The notes under the pieces: model-generated
Databases searched by the model: none
Seen by the model: the letters and a program-made list of their open reading frames with translations, nothing else
Told to the model about the DNA's origin: nothing
In this document: positions 31,781 to 43,206 of the stretch, in pieces
Numbering within the stretch: position 1 is the stretch's first letter
Layout of the letters: every line of letters begins with the position of its first letter
Position numbers and translations under genes: made by a program
Assembly: GCA_036365515.1 (NCBI GenBank)
Contig: CM070876.1
Location: forward strand, 136,297,894-136,361,893
DNA from: Torymus aiolomorphi
Taxonomy: Eukaryota > Arthropoda > Insecta > Hymenoptera > Torymidae
DNA: 64,000 nt
Reading direction: 5' to 3'

Positions 31781-32925
31781 TTACGATTTTTCCATATTTT
31801 TCTTTATTTTTTTTTTTACCGAATTAATATTATCCGTTTCGACGGACAAAAATATGGATTGATAGGTAATTTCAAGAATTTTAAGAAAATGTGACTACTA
31901 CCAACGGATATTCAAACTCGACGCCGTAAAAATATATTTTCGATTTTTAGATATTTTGCTTTATTTTTTTTAACTGACTTAATGTTATTGATTGGGCCAA
32001 CAAAAATATGGATCGATAGGCGATTTTAAGGCCTTTCAGAAAATGGGCCTACTTCCGACCGATATCCAAACCCAGAGCCAAAAAAATTATTTCCGATTTT
32101 TCCATATTTTTCTTTACTGTTTTTAACCGACTTAATAATATCCGATCGGGCCAAAAAAATATGGATAGATAGGAAATTTCAAGACCTTTCAGAAAATGGG
32201 CCTACTTCCGGCCGATATCCAAACCCAGAGAAAAAAAAAATTATTTTCGATTTTTCCATATTATACTTTATGTGTTTTAATCGACTTAATAATATGTGAT
32301 CGGGCCGAAAAAAATATGGATTGATAGATAATTTCAAGACCATTCAGAAAATGTGCCTAATTCCCACCGATATCCAAACCGAAAGCTGAAAAAAATTATT
32401 TTCGATTTTTCGATATTTTTCTTTATTTTTTTTAAACGACTTAATATTATCCGATCAGGCCGACAAAAACATGAATTGATAGGTAATTTCAAGGTCTTTC
32501 AGAAAATGGGCCTACTTCCCACCGATATCCAAATTCGGCGACGAAAAAAAAAATTTCGATTTTTCGATATTTTGCTTTATTTTTTTTTAACTGACTTAAT
32601 GTTATCCGATTGGGCCAACAAAAATATGGATCGATAGGCGATTTTAAGGCCTTTCAGAAAATGGGCCTACTTCCGACCAATATCCAAACCCAGAGCCAAA
32701 AAAATTATTTCCGATTTTCCATATTTTTCTTTACTTTTTTTAACCGACTTAATAATATCCGATCGGGCCAAAAAAAATATGGATTGATCGGTAATTTCAA
32801 GACCTTTCAGAAAATGGGCCTACTTCCCACCGATATCCAAATTCGGCGACGAAAAAAAAAATTTCGATTTTTCGATATTTTGCTTTATTTTTTTTTAACC
32901 AGCTTAATATTATCCAATCAACTAT
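31770..32925 (+). repeat. 154-bp tandem array, ~7 copies
   Basis: The phrase ttcagaaaatgggcctactt or its variants recurs at 32035, 32188, 32343, 32498, 32653 and 32806, with a diverged copy at 31881, spacing 153-155 bp. Each monomer ends in a T-rich run, then a ttaatatatccgat-type phrase and aatatggattgatagg. Frames of 94-107 aa across it are repeat translations. Confidence 0.9.
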
Positions 32926-33025
32926 ATAAATGAACTTGCATAACTTCAAAATAAGCTTTAAATACCTGCCAAAGATAAACTTGATATCTCTGGCCATTTT
33001 CGAGTTATGCTGCTGACAAATTTAT

Positions 33026-33092
33026 AACACACACACACACGCACGCACGCACGCAAGCAAGCACCCATCCACACACACACGCACACACACCC
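33026..33092. repeat. (CA)n microsatellite, left target of R1-type element
   Basis: CA- and CACG-rich simple repeat ending ACACACACCC directly before the 5' end of the R1-type element. The same phrase starts the microsatellite at the element's other end. Confidence 0.9.
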
Positions 33093-33234
33093 GTGTCGAG
33101 TGCTAGTCTCGCATCAGGCGCCTCCCCAGGTATCGGATAGGGGAACGCTCGTCAGATACGACGGGTACCGGGGAAATAAAATACCCGGGGCGGACCAAAA
33201 CTAGCTAGGGGAAGGAATCCTGAATAATAAAAGT

Positions 33235-33477
33235 ATGGAAAAAGTGTTTGAAAATATAGTACCCCAAGCGGGTATCCTCGGCAAAGAGGAGAATCCCGCG
33301 ACCGATTCCGATCGGGTGAAAGCCCCGGTGGTCGGTGCAGGCTCCACGGAGTTTGGGGGGAGCCAGAAGCACGATGTAGCCAATCAGACTGGTACAGAAG
33401 GGGTGGGACGCTTGGCCCTTACTGTATCTCAGAAGACGAGCGAAGAAGACGAAGAAGCTGAAGCACCATTGCCTTAG
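33235..33477 (+). pseudogene. ORF1 start of R1-type element, truncated
   Basis: An 80-aa frame after the 5' UTR, acidic at its end (KTSEEDEEAEAPLP), stops at 33475. R1-clade ORF1 proteins are normally several hundred residues with CCHC knuckles. None is present, and RT sequence begins immediately, so most of ORF1, the endonuclease and the first RT blocks were deleted. Assignment is by position only. Confidence 0.6.
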
Positions 33478-35046
33478 AAAAGGCAATAAGTATAGCACCG
33501 GATATGTTTCCTCACATGTACAACAGATGCCCACAAGAAGGTTACTTCCCTGCCAAATGGAAAACGCAGAGGCTTGTCCTCCTCCTAAAAGGAAACAAGC
33601 CGCCCGACGAACCATCAGCATATCGTCCCCTCTGCATGCTCGACTCGGCGGGAAAGGTCCTTGAGCGGATAATGTACACGCGAATGGAGGTTATAGCTGA
33701 AAAACACCTGTCAGAAAAACAGTTTGGATTTCGCAAGGGAAGGTCAACCGTTAATGCCATTAATCTAGATGTTGAGACCGCGAAGAAAGCGATCTCAGGG
33801 ACTAAATGGAAAAACGGTGAGAAGGAACACTGCGCAGTTGTGATGCTAGACATGCAGAACGCGTTCAATTCTGCGAGGTGGAACCGAATCATGGAAGCAC
33901 TCGACCAGTTCGGTATTCCAAAATATCTGCAAAAGTTAGTGGCTAGCTACTTCAAGGACAGAATCCTGCAGTATGATACAGATGATGGACTCAAGGAATA
34001 CAAAGTCAGTGGTGGAGTGCCACAAGGCTCGGTACTGGGACCACTTCTGTGGATCATTATGTATAACAGCCTACTGAAACTGAAGATCCCAAGAAGGGTT
34101 ACGCCCGTAGCATTCGCAGATAATGTCGTCCTCGTAATTGTAGGCAAATACATTCAGGATATCAAGAACCTGTTCAATGCGACATTCAGCAAATATGCTG
34201 CCTGGATGGATGAAGCAGGACTCAAGATGGCTAAACATAAGGCAGAGGCAACGCTGATAACTAGCAGAACGGAACGAGAAACGATCACACTGCGAGTCGG
34301 CGAACATGAAATTGAATCAAAACCATCTATCTGCTACCTGGGGGTAATGATCGATGCACGACTCAACTTCAAGGACCAAGTCGAGCATGTTAGCACAAAG
34401 GCATCAGCAGTTGGAGGAGCGCTATCCCGCCTCATGCCAAATGAAGGTGGGCCTAAACCGAGACGAAGAGCCCTCCTAGCGTCAGTAGTTACATCTATAC
34501 TGACCTATGGCATTGTCATCTGGTCCAGTGCACTACAGCTACAGAAGTGCCAAAGAAGGATATATCCAGTAGGCCGGCAAATGGCACTTAGGATTGCCAG
34601 CGCGTTCAGGACTGTCTCCAGAGATGCTGCACAAGTAATTTCGGGTCTTTTGCCGATCGAGATCCTAGCCCAAGAACAAAGGAGAACATACCGGCACCGG
34701 AAACAGACGACTCCAGGAAACGAGAAAGGCAGAAAAGTCTGCAACGCTGGCAGACACAGTGGGACAGTTCCGAAACCGGAAGATGGACCCACCAGCTTAT
34801 CCCAAATATAGCGGAATGGGTTAACCGAAAATATGGAGACCTCAGCTACTACCTGACGCAGATGTTGACGGGACATGGCTGCTTCCGAGAATACTTACAT
34901 AAGTATAAGCATGAGGACTCACCGGAGTGCACAACATGCCATGGATTGGAGGAGGACGCCAGACATGATTTGACTCACAACGACGAAAGCTTGAAAGCAT
35001 ATTGGATGCGACGATATCGCCAGAGAATCTGGTACAACAGATGTTA
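33478..35046 (+). pseudogene. R1-clade reverse transcriptase with C-terminal zinc finger
   Basis: The frame 33504-34811 (435 aa) carries GYFPAKWKTQRLVLLLKGN, AYRPLCMLDSAGKVLERI, EKQFGFRKGRSTVNAIN, VVMLDMQNAFNSARW (motif A), SGGVPQGSVLGPLLW and VAFADNVVLVI, where the catalytic FADD is FADN. It continues with ICYLGVMIDARLNFKDQVEH and the thumb to EQRRTYRHR. After a frameshift near 34700 the C-terminal CCHC motif appears in another frame (GHGCFREYLHKYKHEDSPEC, then TTCHGLEEDARH). R1 RT performs target-primed reverse transcription. The Asp-to-Asn change and frame break make this copy inactive. Confidence 0.9.
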
Positions 35047-35752
35047 ACATCAAAGATGGCATGGAGTGCGACAACGGAATTCGCCAGGAATGTCATCGTA
35101 GAACTTCGAAAAGAAGAAAAAAAGAGAAGAGAACTACGAATGAGAAATGCGGGGCGCCAGGCTATCGAATAGATGGCTCCCTACACTGATGCAGAGGAAC
35201 GTAGTTGGTTGGGTTGAGCCCAATCTCCCTCACCCGATGCAGAGGAACGTAGGCTCGGGGGTGGAGACTATCCATAGGATAACCAGGCACCAGCACTCCA
35301 CAATGCTCCCTTGCCCTGGCAGGCTAGCAAAGAACATTGGGTTGAGCTCAGACTCCCTCACCCGATGGAGAAGAACGTAGGTGTCGAGGTCGAGTCTGTC
35401 CAGAGGATGACCGGACGGTGCCGAAAGAAGAAGACGGCTGGACGCTGCTGAAAGAAGCAGACGATCTGATGCGGTAAGAAAAAGACGATTCCACAGAAGA
35501 AAAGAAGAAAGCAACCTATCCTGAATCTCTAACCAATTAACAGAGATTGGACGATGCAGGGAAGGACATCAAGAAGGAAGAGCAAACCAACTAATGCCGT
35601 CCCCCGTGAAGTAATGCCTAGCGGCAGTTCCGCGGGGGAAATAAGGCCTTTGGTGTAGGGAGGCGGAGGGGTTTTAGTCGGTAGAAATCCGACACTGCCC
35701 GAGAACTATTCCCGGGCGTCTTTTGAAGATTTCCTCGTCGCCTTTCGCAAAA

Positions 35753-35834
35753 AACACACACACACACACCCGCACGCACGCACGCACGCACGCACATACA
35801 CACGCACACACACACACACGCACCCACACACACA
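35753..35834. repeat. (CA)n microsatellite, right target of R1-type element
   Basis: Begins directly after the short A run of the R1-type element with CACACACACACACCCGCACG, matching the end of the left microsatellite. The His/Thr and Cys/Val frames through it are artefacts. Confidence 0.95.
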
Positions 35835-35929
35835 ATTTTCTAGAAAATGCATATCTCGACTCAGGGAGCTCAGAAATATCGAAAATCATCGAAATCTCGA
35901 GGTTGAAAAATTTCACCGTTACTAAGCTT

Positions 35930-36264
35930 TCTCTTTGAGAAAGCAAAAGCAAAAGGGGTGCAAAACGAGCGCATCTACAAGTTTCTTCTAGTAATCATAT
36001 TTTAACGCCAGAAGAGCTGTACAACTGGGCTAAAGGTTACTGCAAAGAAACCAAAGTTTTTTATAGCAGTAAAGAATCGTATGAAGAAACGGTTTTGGAA
36101 CTAACACCAAGACTGGACAAAGCTAAATCTATACCAGGCACGTTACAATACCATGCCATTATTCCAATGGATAGAAGTACATTGAAGCTGAAAAAAACCT
36201 CTCTGAGTTCTGAGTATAAAATCTTCCCGAAAAAAATGCGAAAACAAAAAAAAAAATATTATCT
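35930..36264 (+). pseudogene. Unassigned coding fragment, ~105 residues
   Basis: An open stretch with protein-like composition. Residues include RAHLQVSSSNHILTPEELYN, WAKGYCKETKVFYSSKESYE and KAKSIPGTLQYHAIIPMDRS. It has no start of its own (stops lie upstream near 35938) and ends at TGA about 36268. Its look, with a Trp-Ala-Lys motif and a conserved PGTLQYHAIIP, suggests the C-terminus of a transposase or other element protein, but I cannot name the family. It lies between the R1 target microsatellite and a MITE piece. Confidence 0.45.
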
Positions 36265-36329
36265 ACACTGAAAAAAAAACGTTAGTACAAGGATTACTAT
36301 ATTGCTGTAAATTTAAAAATTTTATTTTT

Positions 36330-36664
36330 TTATAAAATAATTAATGAAATATTACTCCATGCATTATTAAGAATCCAGAAGAACAGGTAATGAATTACAG
36401 ATTATAAAAGGTTATTATATAGGCAACGAGGCGGGCGCAGTCCGCGCGCTCTACCGCGTAGTACCGCGCGCGGGAAAGATGGTGCGTCTACTTTTTCGCA
36501 TTCTATTTCTCGCAGAAAACATCCCAGACACTCTTTGAAAAATATCCCTTCCTACGTAAAAAATGCTCAGCTTTTACGTTTTAGTATCGTAAACATGAGC
36601 TGGATATAGCACGATTTGGCGCTCGCGCGCCGCGCTGGAGCAGTTGACGTGAAAGTAGTAATAG
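36330..36664. mobile_element. Piece of the palindromic MITE family
   Basis: Matches parts of 43731-44493: ccatgcattattaagaatcc, gcaacgaggcgggcgcagtc, a ctacttttcgcrtt-type phrase and gatatagcacgatttggcgc up to cagttgacgtgaaa. It is interrupted on the right by the mariner element at 36667. GC-rich ends, no gene. Confidence 0.7.
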
Positions 36665-36666
36665 TA

Positions 36667-37476
36667 TTGGGTGTTGAAATTAATTCGTAGCGTTTTTTTT
36701 AATGAAAAAATATTATTTATTTCAGTTGAAAATCAAAAAATACTTGAATTAAAGTATTGCCCATCGCTTTCTACTACTTTTGACCATCTTTCGGGCAGTG
36801 AACGAATACCGCGTCGGAAGAACTCTTCGTCTTTACTTTTCATCACCGGTAACAATTCGATGCAAAAAACCTTTTCTTTTCTGCCGTTGGAGCAGCAGTT
36901 CGCACGTGAAAAAATGTCTCTCAATATCCCTTGGTTTCAATTCACATTGGAGCCAATGTCCTTCCCTCTGGATCATGTCCAAACGTTTAAGACGTTTTCC
37001 CACTGTTGATAAGTCAACTCCCAATTACGTAGGCAATTCTTTAAATGTTTGACATGAGTCTTCATTGAGCAACGTCTCCAAATCATTGTCTTCAATTTTT
37101 TTTGGCTGACCTGGTCGCTCCTTGTCATCCAAGTCGAAATCACCAGCTTTAAAACGTGCAAACCACTTACGACACGTTTGCTCAGTTAGAACATGTTTAC
37201 TGTAAACTTCCACTAACATACGATGAGCTTCAGCTGCACTTTTGTTCATATTAAAGTAATGAAGCAAAACTCCCCGCAAAAACACTTTATTCTGCACAAA
37301 TTTTGACATATTCAATAAATTATAAAGTGTTGTTATTTATGATTTGAAAAAAGGTTATGTACGGCAAATGGCGTTCTATGATAGCTGTTTACGATACATT
37401 ACTGTAGGTAACAAAGAAATAGTATACTACTTGTGCCATCTCTTGTAAAACGCTACGAATTAATTCCAACACCCAG
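36667..37476 (-). mobile_element. Mariner element, internally deleted, TIRs and TA targets intact
   Basis: TIRs of ~29 bp read inward from YTGGGTGTTGRAATTAATTC on both ends. TA lies at 36665-36666 and 37477-37478. Length is 810 bp against about 1.3 kb for full-length members. The transposase is on the minus strand and lacks its middle third, so the copy could only move with help. The encoded N-terminus resembles the mellifera-type subfamily, common in Hymenoptera. Confidence 0.92.
36733..37315 (-). pseudogene. Mariner transposase, internal deletion
   Basis: It starts on the minus strand at 37315 (MNMSKF). The N-terminal DNA-binding part is clear: LLHYFNMNKSAAEAHRMLVE, LTEQTCRKWFARFKAGDFDL, DKERPGQPKK. 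After a frameshift near 37025 come VGKRLKRLDMIQREGHW and RHFFTCELLLQRQKRKGFLH, then RIVTGDEK with the first catalytic Asp. It jumps directly to SKDEEFFRRGIRSLPERWSK and VVESDGQYFN, the normal C-terminus. The second and third catalytic Asp (the mariner D,D34D) are therefore deleted, at a point where GATGAAAAG meets TAAAGACGAAG. Confidence 0.9.
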
Positions 37477-37478
37477 TA

Positions 37479-37972
37479 ATTTATTGTAAAAATGTAGATT
37501 TTACAAATATTTTATAAACGTGTAATAAACATTGTAAATTAGTGTACAAATCAGGTTAAAATATTCACATTAATAATATTTATATACTTATAAAAATATC
37601 GTATTAATAATACATCATAATACAGTGATTTTTATTACGAGAAAAATACATAGATGCTCTAGACGGTCACCGGTTTTAATCCCTTTAAAATACTACTTTA
37701 AATACTGATTTGCAATATCACAGATAAGAAGGATTTTAAAAATTACTAGAAATCTGGTGGACTAGAGAAATTACACGTATAATAGTATGTGACTATTACT
37801 TGACAATATATTACGGAAAAACACTTAAGAATAAAATTAAAAACTATTTGACATTCATACTCACCACTCGCGCTAATAAATTATATTCATACCAATAAAA
37901 ACTATGTATATGGGACGACACTGCAATTAACAAATTAACATACAGAAATCGCCTATTTTGCGAGTGGTTTAA
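37479..37972 (-). other. Probable 3' UTR of the minus-strand non-LTR element
   Basis: AT-rich region after the ORF2 stop (about 37973), to the mariner. No poly-A or simple tail boundary could be placed with confidence. Confidence 0.4.
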
Positions 37973-40870
37973 TCGAGATCAAGAAAATACGCTTTCAGAG
38001 CTGTTATAAACCTGAGGGAAGAAAAATGTCTAAACTCAGCAAGCAGAGAATTCCATAGGTGCGCACCTCTTACCTGGAATGATTTTATCCCAGTGTCGCA
38101 TCAGGGGCACTGTTAATTCTTTAAAATTTCACCTCTAGTTGCGGATCTGGGTACATATCTGGAGAAGAGACTCTCAAGATAGTCCGCAGTATATATACGC
38201 ATGATTTTATAGATCATTATTGCCATAAAGTAGTGTCTCCTCGAATCAGTGCGTAGCCAGCCCAGAGCAGCTCTATGAGGCAAAATATGATCACCTCGAC
38301 CTGATGATACCTAACACACACCTCACACATACATTCTGCAGTCTTTGTAATCTATTCCTCAACTCTTGAGATGCATCAAGAAGAACTATCGAGCAGTAGT
38401 CTATATGAGGGAACAACAGCGCGACTGCGCGCTGTTTATGCAAGGTCTCAGTAGTGTACCGACGGAAAAAGCGCAAGGCAAACAATACACGATTAAATTT
38501 CTTTGTAACATTATTCACATGGGCACTCCACGAAAGCTTAGCGTCTAGTACTATACCAAGACTAGTGACGTTGTCGGAGAATGGAATAAAGGCACCATCT
38601 CCAAGGTCGATCGTCCTCGGCTCAGCACTTGAATAAAAATCATTAACGAAATGATTTCCACCGAAAACAATCGCCTTTGTTTTGGGCTTATTAAGTTTAA
38701 GAGAGGCGCACTCAGCCCATACCGACACAGCAACAGCCGCCTGCTGGAGTGTTTGAACGCCCGCATCTAAACTCTCTTTGGGTACTTGTACGTAAACTTA
38801 CAAATCATTTGCATACAGTATATGCTTGATGCATCTTGAGTCAAGGACGTCACGTATGTCGTTTATGTATAGGCAAAACAACAGAGATCCCAGAACTGAT
38901 CCTTGTGGCACTCCAGGATTCGTGTTTAGCCACGAAAATAAACCTTGAGATTGTGTATATACACATTGTTGCCTACCAGAAATATATGAGCTTATCTACT
39001 GAAGAGCAGTTCTAGAGAAACTTATCAATTTCAGCCTTTCGAGAAGTCAAAAGGGAGAGATTGTGTTGAATGCCTTGCTAAAGTCAAACAGTAGCAGTAA
39101 CGTGACGTATTTCTTGTCGATGCCGCGGCATATATATTCTGACAACTTGAGTAATTCCGTCTTAGTGAAGTGGTGTTTTTTGAAACCTGTCTGCAGAGGG
39201 TCAAGGATTTTCTTTTGTATGAGGAACTCTTGCATCTGGTCCAGGGCTATCTTTTCCAGGACCTTTGAGACAAAGCAAAGGATTGAAATGTGCCTAAAGT
39301 CTGATGGAGTTTTAGGCGCTGCGCACTTTTTTAGAGGTATTATGCGCGCCTTCTTTCAGCAGAGGTCCAGGAAAACACCCCTTGCAAAGGAGCAATTGAA
39401 CAGCCGTACAAGGGGAGGGTTTTAGCCACCACACTTTGTGGAATGCCATCCTCACCACGAGCCTGAGACGAGAAATGGGAGACTGCAAGCACAACATCTG
39501 CTAAAACAATATCTTTGAACTTAAAACCTTCTACACTTGTGGTGTTCAAGAGATTCCTACAGTCCCCATCCTCGTCCTACGGCGAGACTGATACCCCAGA
39601 AAAATGCTGATTTAGCTCATCCGGCGTGAGACCATTCAAATCCTCATTCGGTTTGGATATTAATCTCAGATCTTTGAGCTCCTTCCAAACATTCCCATTT
39701 GCAAGAGCCTCTGACAGGCAGTGATGGTAGTATGACGTCCTAGCTTGGGTTGTGTGATCGTCAACAGTTTGTCGTAGCATTAGGAATTGTTCTAGGAAAT
39801 ATCTGTCTCCCGTCCTCTTGTAACGTTTGTAAGCAACGTCGTATTTCCGTTGCTTTTGGACTAATTCCACTCCAACCCACGGCAGTTGATTTTTTCCGGT
39901 CTTAAGATCCTAATTGGAGCAAGTTGTTCTATTTCTTCCGTCAGGTTGTCGTAGAGGCAACTAAGAGTGGTCTTTGTACCTATGCTGTTGATGTTTGTAA
40001 ATGGCGACCAAATACAAGTAGATAACACTTCAGCCAATTGAGATGGACTAATTCCTTTATAATCTCTATATTCAATATGTCTTATGTTCTCTAGTGACTG
40101 TTTTACACATGTGAGAGAGACATCAATTATGTTATAACTACTGAAAGTGCGCTGGAATGTTACGTGCGTGTAGTACAGTATCGTTTTCATCGACAAGAAT
40201 TAGATCGATCCATGTGTGAGCCCTGCGTGTGTGATTCATAGCACCATGCTGTATCACCCGTAATGATAGCTCCGCCGACAAGTTGCGGACAAATTGTGCT
40301 TTGCAGCCATCTTTTAAAAGATCGGCATTCAGGTCTCCCATGATAATTTTTCGTGAAAAACAAGTGGAATAATCTTTTAATTTATCAATGAGGTTAGGTT
40401 TCTTAGTAAAAGATGTACCCGGAGGTCTGTAAATAACAGATACTATAGCAATGGTTCGGCGTCACCCTTTTTGACAGAACAGAAAATATATTCTGGTTTC
40501 CTCGCTTTTCCGCTCTCTTGTGTATCAGATGACGTTAAAAACTCACATGTATAGGTTTTCCGTACATAAAGAACAACAGCTCCTCCGTCCAGGTTTCTAT
40601 CCTGCCTAAATACTTTAAATCAATGGACCTGAATGACGTCATCCGAGATACAGGGACCCAACCTAGTTTCTACCACACCGAATAAGTCGTAGATCGGGTT
40701 ATCACATAGAACTATGCGAACTTGATTAATGTGCTTCTTGAAAGAAGTCGCATTAATGAAGAATGCTCTCAGTACTCCCCAATCTCTCTTACGACTTCCA
40801 GTGGAGAGTTTATTTAGTCACGCGGGAGAAACTACGTTTTGTGTCGGTATTGCTGGTATATTTGTAACTT
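37973..40870 (-). pseudogene. Non-LTR ORF2: APE endonuclease and reverse transcriptase, broken
   Basis: Reading on the minus strand, an APE-endonuclease end, IIMGDLNADLLKDGCKAQFV and RAHTWIDLILVDENDTVLHA, lies at about 40150-40345. The spacer ELVQKQRKYDVAYKRYKRTG follows. The RT starts with SSQARGEDGIPQSVVAKTLP (39.4-39.5 kb), continues with ILDPLQTGFKKHHFTKTELL and LLLFDFSKAFNTISPF (39.05-39.2 kb), then in another frame GVPQGSVLGSLLFCLYINDI (about 38.9 kb) and HILYANDL, where the catalytic YADD is YAND. The thumb includes ECASLKLNKPKTKAIVFGGN and VTSLGIVLDAKLSWSAHVNN (38.29-38.73 kb), and the C-terminal HLWNSLLAEFRHFSSLR ends near 37973. Many stops and frameshifts. CR1/Jockey-type assemblage. 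Confidence 0.85.
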
Positions 40871-41039
40871 TCTGGTTTTTAGTTTTCTTATTTTTTGTTT
40901 TTGTTATATTCTTAATTTTATTTTGTTTACAATTTTTTTCCAGATTCTTCATTATTGTCGCTCGTGGTAGCCATTTTAGTATTTTTGTTATTTTTGTTAT
41001 TTTTTTTTGTTATTGTCCAGATTCAACATTATCATTAAT

Positions 41040-43206
41040 GTTAATTTTACTTTTATCTACTTTATCTGATCGTAAGAATATACTATCCAAATCTTTTTTT
41101 GTACAAAAAACGTAAGCTTTCTCCCCATCTCCCTCCTTGGTGAGAAATTTTCCACCTCTATGCCATACATACTTAATACCAATTGTCTTTGCATAAGTTC
41201 TTAATTTTTTAAAGTCATTATTCTTTTCTTTTTATAAATAATAGTTTATAAAAATGTTTGTTTGGCTTAGCTTAGTAGTTAAAGTATCACCAAGGAGTGT
41301 AGGCTTCAAGTCCATTAGCGAGAAACTTGTGAATTTTATTTTTTCTTTAAAAATTTGCGTAAGTAACTCTCCACTGGACAGTCTAACCAGCAAAGAAAGT
41401 GCACTCCTTGGATCGTCAATGATATCGCTTTTGTGAGTATTTTCCGATGTTACAGGTAATTTTTTGTGTTGTGTGTAAGATTCCGCCTCGCTACTATGCG
41501 GTGATAGCAGCTTAACCGCTTTGATGTCTGATTTCGAAAGAGATGAGAGCACAGTGCTGAGTACAGCGAAACAAAAATCTTCTGGCGAAATGTTGATTTT
41601 ACCACAATCCGCGCCGCAAGAGATCACCAATTCGTTGCCCTCATCACTGAATTCTACTACGTTTGCGCCTGGGAGCTCCTCATTGACTGCGGCACATGAA
41701 GTAATATCATTGACGGTCTGCTCTATGGTGGCAGCAAAACCAATGGTAACATTCTTAATGTTTTTATCCATCTCAAAAAATTCATTTTGCATACGGGATT
41801 GTAAACAATTTACTTTACGCTTTAATATTGCTTTAATACTGTTATGATTTTCATCTAGTAATGTTCTTATATTTTGCTCCAATATTTCAATTTTAGCTAT
41901 ATTTTGCTTATTGCTCTCCAATAATGTCTCTTGCTTGGTCTCAAACACCATCCACTTATTATTCTCACTAATTAATTGATTTTCTATTTTAAGCAAATTA
42001 TTTTTCAAATCTCTTATGGCAGAGTCCAAAGATGGTATGTTGTCTACTGATTTATAAATTGAGTCGAGTTTAGCAAAAATACTATTTCTTATATCAAGAG
42101 CCATTATGTGAGAGGTAGAATTTTCCGTATTGATGGATAATGCCACCTCCATAGAGCCATCTCTACATGTCAAATTGTCGTTTGGATTGCTACTATAATT
42201 AGATACTAATTTATTAAGAGTATAGTAAGCAACCTTGGATTCATTGATGAAATTATTCATGTTGTTAAAATTTTTCTTAAAAGTATTATGGCATAGTCGA
42301 GAAGCAGATCACGCTTCAATTGCAAATCTAATATCAAAGAAGTATGCTTTGCGATTTGCCCCTCGAGAGTCAAAACTCGCACTACCAAATTCGTCTTGTC
42401 TTCCTCAGCGCTTACTGAGGATGCGGAAACATTCCGTGCTATGAAACTTCGACTCTCGCAGGTCCTCAAATCGTCAATCTGCGTCTCAAGCATGTCAAAA
42501 CGCTGAAAAAACAGGTCAAGGATGCTTACAGGTATTAAAACATTAGTTACGCCAATCAGTTGGGCCTCTCCCAGAGGTACAGGTACTTGCAGTGTTGCCG
42601 ACGATGGCGATGCTGCAGGGATTGGAGCATAAGACTGCAAGGGCGGTACAATCTGTTCCATAGTTTGAACATCTGCGGCTCGGTTACCTTGATCTACCTC
42701 AATGAAAGTATCAGCGGCGGTAACTGGGCCCTGCGCGGCATCAATCCTCCCGTCTTGAGGACTCTACACCTTAATATTGTCAGCCCACTCATCATATATA
42801 GATTTTACTTGTGGTGATTTTGTTGTGTACGCCGCGCTGGGATTGATGACCTTAGAGACGCTCGATGGTGGGGGGTCGAGTTAGTCGATGTCAGGCTGCC
42901 GCGCTTCGAGACTGACATATTCTTGAGTTGTCCAGCCTTCTTGTCGTTGATATTCTCTGGTTTTGAGTTTTTGCAAAACTTGTACATTTATTTTGTAGTT
43001 GAATCGTTTTTTTGTTTCACTATGAACATTGGTTGGCATATGTCATGGAAGAATTTTCGGCATTTGCAGCAATTCAAGATTTTGGCTTCCTTCCTCTCCA
43101 GTTTTCTATAAATACTGCATAACTTTGGTGCCGTTTCAAAATACACTGCAGGCGAGAAGGTAGATATCGAGCGAATAATTTCAGAAAAATTCTGCTCGAA
43201 TATCAA
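41040..43206 (-). pseudogene. Non-LTR ORF1: PHD-like finger, coiled coil, C-terminal RNA-binding part
   Basis: On the minus strand the first part (43206-42990) contains NCCKCRKFFHDICQPMF, a PHD-like zinc motif found at the start of many CR1/Jockey-type ORF1s. A Ser/Pro-rich stretch follows (42.66-42.26 kb), then a 342-aa frame (42260-41232) with a long Leu/Ile/Asn-rich coiled coil and LSLLVRLSSGELLTQIFKEK, GDTLTTKLSQTNIFINYYL. The C-terminal YKKKNNDFKKLRTYAKTIGI and KYVWHRGGKFL continue in another frame to about 41060. Frameshifts near 42260 and 41240 separate the pieces. Expected role: binding element RNA. Confidence 0.78.

Larger units (their letters stand above)
33093..35752 (+). mobile_element. 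R1-clade non-LTR retrotransposon inserted in (AC)n
   Basis: A GC-rich element embedded in an (AC)n microsatellite, with both flanks beginning or ending in CACACACACCCG, a target duplication. The order is 5' UTR (33093-33234), start of ORF1, an internal deletion, RT with a C-terminal zinc finger, a 3' UTR with ~115-bp repeats (gatgcagaggaacgtag at about 35188 and 35237, gatggagaagaacgtag at about 35364), and a short A run. R1-clade elements of the Waldo and Mino groups are known to target AC-type microsatellites, so this fits their site preference. Confidence 0.85.

Noticed and set aside
35618..35952. Cys/Val and His/Thr-rich frames
   Set aside because: Translations of the (CA)n microsatellite.
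40729..41115. 128-aa plus-strand frame with membrane-like segments
   Set aside because: It lies opposite the non-LTR ORF1/ORF2 junction; the Phe/Ile-rich stretch comes from A-rich sense codons.
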